This document shows, piece after piece, positions 57,892 to 64,000 of a stretch of 64,000 nucleotides of DNA (position 1 is its first letter; every line of letters starts with the position of its first letter). Both the position numbers and the translations under genes were made by a program. A model generated the notes under the pieces. It had not been told where the DNA came from and made no database searches. It was given only the letters and a program-made list of their open reading frames with translations. The stretch is from NCBI GenBank assembly GCA_025266875.1, contig JALLLT010000018.1:558001-622000 (forward strand), given 5' to 3'. Origin of the DNA: Fennellomyces sp. T-0311. Lineage: Eukaryota > Mucoromycota > Mucoromycetes > Mucorales > Lichtheimiaceae.

Positions 57892-58934
57892 ACTCGCGGC
57901 TCTATTATATGATGATCAGCGATCAGCTTATAATAAAAGTTTCACTTTTGTCCAAAGAGAATATTGGGTTTTGAGTGATGGAAACTATGTAGAGAATAGT
58001 CGTTTACTTTGTGTGTCATGGTGCGTTGGATCGATAAAAATACTGTTCTTTACGTTGCTCTAATATTCCTTATGTGTTCGGCAAATGTCAAGCACATCTG
58101 TTAAGACGAACAGCGTTTAGAATGTGGTATAATCATCAGAGTCCATTTATGGCTTTGTTACCTACGTTATCTTCACAGTAAGTGTCGTCCACTTTCCCTT
58201 AAGTATTGCTGTACTGTAGCCGAACACAAAGTCCGTGCTCATTTTTCTTTTTGTCGCATACTTCTTTTACTATGAGTTTTTTACCTATCGTCAAAAAGAA
58301 CAATTTTGACTGCGTGTTGAGCATTAGGTTTCCAAAGAATGCTTAGTTTACGCAACATGATGGTATTACATACGTGCCATACTTACATTAGTCAGATCTA
58401 CGAGGGTATCGTATTTAGTATCATAGAGATTGACAACCTTCAATTAGGATACATACACCCGTTGCTCTCTTCCAGACAACTACCGATTTTGTCTTCTGTA
58501 ATGATATACAGCAAAATGCTATTTAAAAAAATAATTTGATGGCAGCTTATTGGATGTACGCTAACGATGTATATGGAGGGGCATTAAACGTCTGCAAAAG
58601 TCATTCAGAATTACTAGCGATTTTATTCCGCCACTGGAGCCCCGTTTTTTGTACTGCCAGATTTTCAGAAAATGCAGTGCAAAAAACGGGGATGAGCTGG
58701 CGGATATATTGAGCGAGTTAGGCGTGTGCTTGATGTAAATAACCGGAATGTACAAAAAACGAGTGCAAAAAACGGGATTTCACTTGCGCCGTTATGTTTT
58801 GCTATCCAGTTGGTTTTCGCACGTTGCTATAAATATGTAACATCTCGACGGCAATTTTGGTACATTAACGTCCTTTGTCAATAAAACTGCACTCCCCGAT
58901 TTTCTGACGGTATTTCTCACCTGGGCCGTTCCCA
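57892..58934. other. 1.0 kb spacer downstream of P0
   Basis: P0 3' region with TATAATAAAAG near 57930, then A+T-rich DNA with a large imperfect palindrome (58628-58703). No gene recognised. Confidence 0.4.
58628..58703. repeat. 76-bp imperfect palindrome
   Basis: Arms CCGCC...CCCCGTTTTTTGTACTGC and GCAGTGCAAAAAACGGGG...GGCGG pair around a short loop near 58668. GTGCAAAAAACGGG recurs in direct orientation at about 58762. Could be a fold-back element or the end of an unrecognised transposon. Confidence 0.7.
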
Positions 58935-59064
58935 AACATTAGTCTTCGGTTGCTTCTTGGTCGGGAACCTTTTTCCAGTCGTGCTAGGAAGCGCCTCCCT
59001 TCGAATCGTACTCGGCAACTTCTGAATCGACCACCTGTTGTGGCGTCGCATACTCAATATACAT
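58935..59064 (-). pseudogene. HET relic 4 (N-terminus only)
   Basis: The minus strand from 59064 reads MYIEYATPQQVVDSEVAEYD then SKGGAS, a stop, and DWKKVPDQEA. This aligns with the start of the intact HET protein (MYIEYVTPQRVADPNFTDYH, SKGGDY, DWKKVPGADA). The homology stops before the first HET block. Confidence 0.75.
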
Positions 59065-59065
59065 G

Positions 59066-60228
59066 TTTGCGACAGGCTATTCTATGGTTCAACGAGCTAA
59101 ATTTGCGGCTACAAGTGAAAAGCATGAAAAGGAAGAAAGAGAAGGAAAAGAAATGAAAAGAAAAAAAACGGGCGAAGCACTCTTCTATTGTGCCACTGTG
59201 TAATCTTTGTTGTCAGGCCCACCCTTTGTAGTCGCTCGATGCACCTTGAGCACAGTTAGGTGAATAAGTAGAATAATGGATGCGCGATCAATGTGTTACG
59301 TGTTCTGTATTTGATCGCGTGCGGCATGTTAACGGTGAATGAATGTTACGATGAACCGCGTTCACTTTGGCTGGCAAAGAACGGTGACAATATCAACATG
59401 GTATTACGTACAGCGTAGAGAAATATGTCCGTTCCAAGTTGAAATGAATTATCATTCAAAAAGATCTGCAGTTGGCTTCAAACCAGCAGTGCTTCCTTGG
59501 TAATATCATCCTAGTGGATAATACATTCACCGATCTTTGCTTTTGAGACATTCTGCTCCTCAAGCTTTTTCTGGACAAGTTTCAAGGCAGGTTTAAGTAA
59601 TAGACCTTTAAACTCAACAGTACGACCTGGAAAGTGCCGCTTCATACGTATGGGCCATCTATTTGAAAAACATCACCCATTAATACCAGAATATCATCCT
59701 AACTTCTAGTCTCATGATGCAATAGAAATGCAATATCCTTTAGATACACTCAAGCTAAAGTCAATGCAGCTAATCGAATGCTGATGTTGTGAATTAAAAG
59801 TTATCCCTGGACACTCGGGTGACCATAAAGTACAAAAACCGGAGTAAATAACCAGATAAAACTACTATACCCCCTCCCCATTACAGTAAAGTCCATTTAT
59901 AGGCCAATGCACAAAGTAATCAGTACAATTCTTCCAAAAGCTTCAGCACAACAAGCGCCGTTCTAGTCCCAAAAGGCAATGGGCTAAATGTTCCATGGCG
60001 AGGCTCACTAGCTAGTGTATGCGTAAAGTAAAAACGTATCATCCTTTTTATTCTATCATAACGGCATTCGTAACGTTGAATGCTCACAGCGCTTTCGATA
60101 TGGGACGATTGCTTGCTTTTATATATTTTGCACTAACCGCTATACAAAAGTTGGTCAAATCGCTAAAGATAATCGATTTATTCGTCGAAATACTCTGATA
60201 GCAAAGGAACTATCTTGAAGCTACAGAT
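59066..60228. other. 1.2 kb spacer, one possible orphan exon
   Basis: Little beyond the orphan exon at 59511-59658 can be recognised. Confidence 0.35.
59511..59658 (-). pseudogene. orphan last exon, unrecognised
   Basis: After an acceptor (TTTTTCAAATAG) the minus frame reads WPIRMKRHFPGRTVEFKGLL then KPALKLVQKKLEEQNVSKAK, with a stop at 59511. It looks like a real C-terminal exon, but no upstream exons were found and the family is unknown. Confidence 0.3.
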
Positions 60229-61712
60229 TTAAAGACAGAGGCCCATGTTGATATCAAAGTACGAAAGGTGATCCAACAAGTTTGTGAATGGTGCAATGGA
60301 ATTGGCACAATAAGGTGTTTCGATTCCGTCTGGGCAGACTTCTGTAATTTTACGAAGGATAAGGATGTGAGATCGACGATATCCTCGTGCCAAGATATTC
60401 TTTATATATACTTACTAACTGTGTCCTTGTCGTCTCCGGTAATCCAGAACTCCTCGCCTGCATGGAGAAACATAGGTGGCGTAGGAATATGGGGAATAAC
60501 TATACACAGTTGCAACGGTTACACATAAAAAGTAGAAGCGATTCTCATATGAACATACGGTCTCGCTTGCTGACAACGCGCTTGAAAGGAATTTTGGTGC
60601 TGGTAACATACTTAGCAAATCTTGGATCACCAGTGCGAGGTTGTCCTAGCGGCATTACCGTATCATGAGATTATCAGCTGTACGTAGCGATTGAAGTGAT
60701 AAAATACCTTGTGTATGTAAAAGTAATTTATCGACCCCAAAGCGAGTTGAATTAAGGTTAAAGAGATCCAAGGCGCACAACAAAGCTTGAGATCCTCCAA
60801 GCGAATGTCTGTTATTAAGAATTACTGGTGTTAGTTCCATTGCCTTATACCAATAGCTTTTGTCTCTCCGGCATTTTTCTTTTGCATACCCTGTAACAGC
60901 AACCTTGTAGTCGGGAAAATTTTCGACTTGTTCTTGAATAACCTTCACAAGCTTATCTCGAACTTCGTTATAGCTTTCCAGGAAACCTGCGTACGTACAT
61001 TATGTCTTAGAACTTATCAATACTCTGCTGTGCTCAAACAAACCTTTATGCACTTTGGTACCCTTCGCGATCGGGTAGTCAACTGGTGTAAAAATCGCGT
61101 CCTGCAGAAAATGAAAAGGTTCAATTCAAACTAAGCCTTTAAAAAACTGTGACAAGTACTTACGACAACAAAACTGTTGATCGAATTGGTTCCTATAGAT
61201 CATCAATGGCTAAATATTAACAAAGTATGTCGGTGGGCCCGTTTCTTATGATGTATACCTCTGAAGACAACATAGATTGTTTTTTGTTGATCACCACGCA
61301 AAACCATTGCGTTAGTATCAGCCAGAAGTGTTGTAAAAGTCTTGATGAGCTTCAAACTCTTATCACAATGCTTGCAATTGAAAAAGCCCAATGGAATGAC
61401 AGTTTTGCAATAAGCAGCGGCAGACAACTTGGCGTAGAAGATATGATCTTCGAGTTCTGCGGCAGTAGCTTCACGTACGTTTGGTGGGCTTAACAATCCA
61501 GTAAGAGCGTCACCAACACTTTTGGGAAAAGTGGTAGCATTCAATGCCAAACCATCTTTTTGATCCGTTCCAGACGGGAGTGCACCATTTCTTTCCTTGG
61601 CATCGGCTTCAGGATCGTACTCGGTGGCTCTCTTGGTAGCATCAATTGGATGCGCAGCAACCAATGGCAACAGGAGGTAGGTAAGGGCCAAAACTACGGT
61701 GGTAAATTTCAT
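60229..61712 (-). CDS. secreted class-3 lipase (Rhizopus/Rhizomucor type)
   Basis: About eight exons, all joins in phase. Exon 1 (61712-61259) has a signal peptide (MKFTTVVLALTYLLLPLVAA), a propeptide-like region with KR, then FYAKLSAAAYC, CKHCDKSLKLIKTFTTL, DTNAMVLRGDQQKTIYVVFR. Following exons read GTNSINSFVV, DAIFTPVDYPIAKGTKVHKG, FLESYNEVRDKLVKV and YKVAVTGHSLGGSQALLCAL (nucleophile Ser), then TQGQPRTGDPRFAKYV and KIPFKRVVSKRDLIPH (catalytic Asp region is in the TQGxPRxGD to RDxxPH span). The end reads FLHAGEEFWITGDD, VCPDGIETPYCANSIAPFTN and LLDHLSYFDINMGLC (catalytic His), with stop at 60229. It hydrolyses triacylglycerols outside the cell. An 81-nt intron (60809-60889) splits the GHSLGG elbow. 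Confidence 0.9.
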
Positions 61713-61794
61713 CCTTGGGTAAGCTCGTGCTTGGTAACGATTGGGAGGCGTGTATTTGTTGATGGCGAGATCATTGCGCGCATCCCATCATCGT

Positions 61795-61805
61795 ATTTAT
61801 ACTAC
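61795..61805 (-). promoter_or_regulatory. TATA-like box of the lipase gene
   Basis: The minus strand reads AGTATAAATACG about 85-90 bp upstream of the lipase ATG, a typical distance for a fungal TATA box plus leader. Inferred from position and sequence only. Confidence 0.5.
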
Positions 61806-63043
61806 TTTGATCCATCGGGATTTCTCTCGTTCGGAATATCTCGCAGGGATAGATCATTGCATCTTTTTACCGTTCATTACAGACTCTTTCTATAAATGAT
61901 ACCGTGGGGAATGAGGATGAAGGGCGAGAAAAACGATGGGGTTAATTGTTGACGGCGGCACGATCGTGCATTGGCATCTGATTAAATCGCATATATGGAC
62001 TTCATGTGAGCCAGTTAAAAATATTTTTTAGTTGTACAGTGGCTAATCTGAAGTGCATAATTTTAAGCACGATTTGTTGTGGGGAAGTTGGCATAGCTAT
62101 ATATTCATTGTTATAGTCTGGACAGCCGCCAACTGGGCCTATAAACATGCTGCATGCAGGTCAGTATAAGGATGCCCTACGCCACATGGATATTACCAAG
62201 AAGCATTTTCTTGGTGAAGTATTATCATTCCATTACTTATGTAATGCTTGTAAACCTTGACAGATAGTATATAAACGAGCAGTTACTGCTAGGATACTAG
62301 CACTAAATTGCTTCGTACGACAATCAGTTACGCCCGGATCACCGGATAATTTTCAGTGTTTCCTATTCGGTGATCGATCAATGCACAAGGTCTACTGAGA
62401 TTTCCTCATGTTGAGAAAATATTTTGACGTTTTTTCCCATGGGAGACCTTTATTACATACTTTGACAATTCACTGCTTAGAAACCAAGGAGCCATTTTTC
62501 ATGCACATGATTTCTAACAGCAGCATCAGCAGCATGCGAACTTTTCTATTAGAAATCTCTCATTGTCTTTAGATTTTACGTAATTTTCCATTCGATTAGG
62601 AAAAATAGCTTGCTTTGAGAAATTCATAGTCGCGCATAGTAGCTCGGAAACAAGTTACACGGCTAGGAGGAGTTAGCAGTCGATGAATTTTTCCTCGTTT
62701 ATAGTATCGATTCCATTGCAAGGTATATACCCTATAGCTATTTTTGTTGCATTTGCTCAGAGATACTTTAGTGATCTGTAGTATCAAAAGTGTTTCGAAG
62801 CAAAAGTACTAGATGAATTACTTTTCCGTCCTCAAAATGCGTAGCAGCACATAATAGCCGTTTCCCTGGCTTAATCCTCATCCATCATACCAGACCCTAA
62901 TTCAGTTGCCAGCAACAACCAGAATTGATTTATTTTGTGGAGTTTACAAAGTGATAAAAGATTATGTACATGGGAGATTGCAATGAATATGGAAGCTGAG
63001 GGCAGTAATAGATACTTTTCTATGAGAAAATGAAAGCTTTTTT
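61806..63043. other. 1.2 kb spacer between lipase and ACH1
   Basis: Lipase promoter region at the left, ACH1 3' region at the right. Frames such as 62596-62787 (minus) carry nothing recognisable. Confidence 0.35.
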
Positions 63044-64000
63044 TTACCACGAGTCGAGCTTCATGGTACCGTTCTCCATCAAGTTAGTGTGCATCTTGAA
63101 GGCCTTCTCCAACATGTGGGGCTGGTGACCACGGCCAGCAGCCAAGCACTTCTTGGTGGCAAGGTCAAAGTAGTCCTGAAGCATAGGCTTGTAGTCAGGG
63201 TGAGCGCACTTGTCAATGACGACCTGGGCACGGTCACGGGGGCAAAGACCACGCAAATCAGCAAGACCCTGCTCAGTAACAATGATATCCAAGTCGTGCT
63301 CGGTCTGGTCAACGTGGGTGACGAAGGGAACAACGCAAGAGATACCAGTGGGGTCCTTCTTGGAGGGACGAGCGGAAGGAGTGTGCATGATACTCAACTT
63401 GGCGTTTCTCAAGAAATCGGCGGAACCACCAAGACCGTTAAGCATACCGGAACCGCAGACCATGGTGGAGTTGGCATGAGCATAGATGTCAACTTCAACA
63501 GGGGTGTTCATGGCAATGGAACCCAAGCGACGGATGATCTCGGGCGAGTTGGAGACCTGCTGGGAACGCAAGAGCAAGCGATCCTTGTACTTCTCCCAGT
63601 TCTCATAGAAGCGATCGAAACCTTCGGGCGAGAAACGGATGGAGGTAGCGCTGGCGAACTTGAGCTTGTCGGAATCGAAGAACTCCAAGAAGGTGTCCTG
63701 CAACACTTCAGTGAAGCTAATGGATGACGATTAGGCCTATAGCCACGGGAAAAATCGGGAAAATGTATAACTTACACAGTGACATCCTTGAAGGGCGACT
63801 TGGCCAAACCACCAATGACGGCGTTGGCAATGTTACCAATACCAGACTGGAGGGGCAAAAGGTTCTCGGGAAGACGGCCGTGCTTGACTTCGTGCTGCAA
63901 GAACTCGATCAAGTGGTTGGCAATGGCCTCAGAGGTATCATCGGCAGGGGCGTTGGGGCCGGTGTTATCGGGACGATCACTCTCAACAATGGCCAGAATC
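63044..64000 (-). CDS. ACH1: acetyl-CoA hydrolase / CoA-transferase, 3' part
   Basis: Two exons are visible (64000-63776, truncated by the window edge, and 63716-63044), joined in phase at KDVTV/FTEV. The upstream part has [37 protein letters not shown]. The downstream part has [40 protein letters not shown] and [17 protein letters not shown], ending KLDSW. These are conserved blocks of fungal Ach1, a mitochondrial succinyl-CoA:acetate CoA-transferase/acetyl-CoA hydrolase used in acetate handling. The N-terminal part lies outside the window. Codon use is strongly biased. Confidence 0.95.

Noticed and set aside
63089..63727. 212-codon plus-strand ORF opposite ACH1
   Set aside because: Antisense shadow produced by ACH1 codon bias.

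Overview
This is intron-rich nuclear DNA from a fungus, most likely an early-diverging zygomycete of the Mucorales. Reasons: protein genes with many 45-80 nt GT-AG introns; fungal genes such as STS1/Cut8, CHL4, a DUF3605 protein and ACH1; a secreted class-3 lipase of the type known from Rhizopus/Rhizomucor; and many decayed DNA transposons. The genus cannot be fixed from the window alone.

Layout. 1-15.9 kb is accessory: a broken MULE transposase, two minisatellites, a decayed Tnp2 (CACTA) transposase, one intact HET-domain gene (8.6-10.3 kb) and relics of its paralogues around a possible OB-fold ORF. 16.0-21.3 kb is a compact housekeeping island: a MARCH-type membrane E3 ligase, STS1 (nuclear proteasome tether), CHL4/CENP-N (kinetochore) and OLA1. 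21.7-26.3 kb is accessory again: a HET relic, a CACTA-like MITE with a perfect 3-bp target duplication, a pogo/Tigger DDE fragment and an unrecognised multi-exon gene with a decayed second copy. 26.8-34.4 kb is a second island: RABL6-like GTPase, DUF3605 protein, RNF5/RNF185-like ER E3 ligase, universal-stress-domain protein, Yippee protein and a probable mL53 mitochondrial ribosomal protein.

34.9-55.7 kb is dominated by a minus-strand head-to-tail array of five membrane-anchored alpha/beta-hydrolase paralogues (copies A-E) plus one pseudogene. It is interrupted by a pogo-type MITE, an F-box/LRR-like locus and a decayed PIF/Harbinger element with its Myb-like partner gene. Copy C has lost three catalytic landmarks and looks like a pseudoenzyme. 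56.8-64 kb holds ribosomal stalk protein P0, an orphan HET N-terminus, a secreted lipase and the 3' part of acetyl-CoA hydrolase ACH1 (cut by the window end).

Within the two islands genes alternate in convergent and divergent pairs with very short spacers (77 bp between the YPEL and mL53 stops, 152 bp between the USP and YPEL starts). Three introns appear to use GC-AG borders. The window contrasts tightly packed conserved genes with gene-family turnover (HET and hydrolase families) in transposon-rich spacers. All exon models come from reading splice signals and phases by eye; no database search was run.
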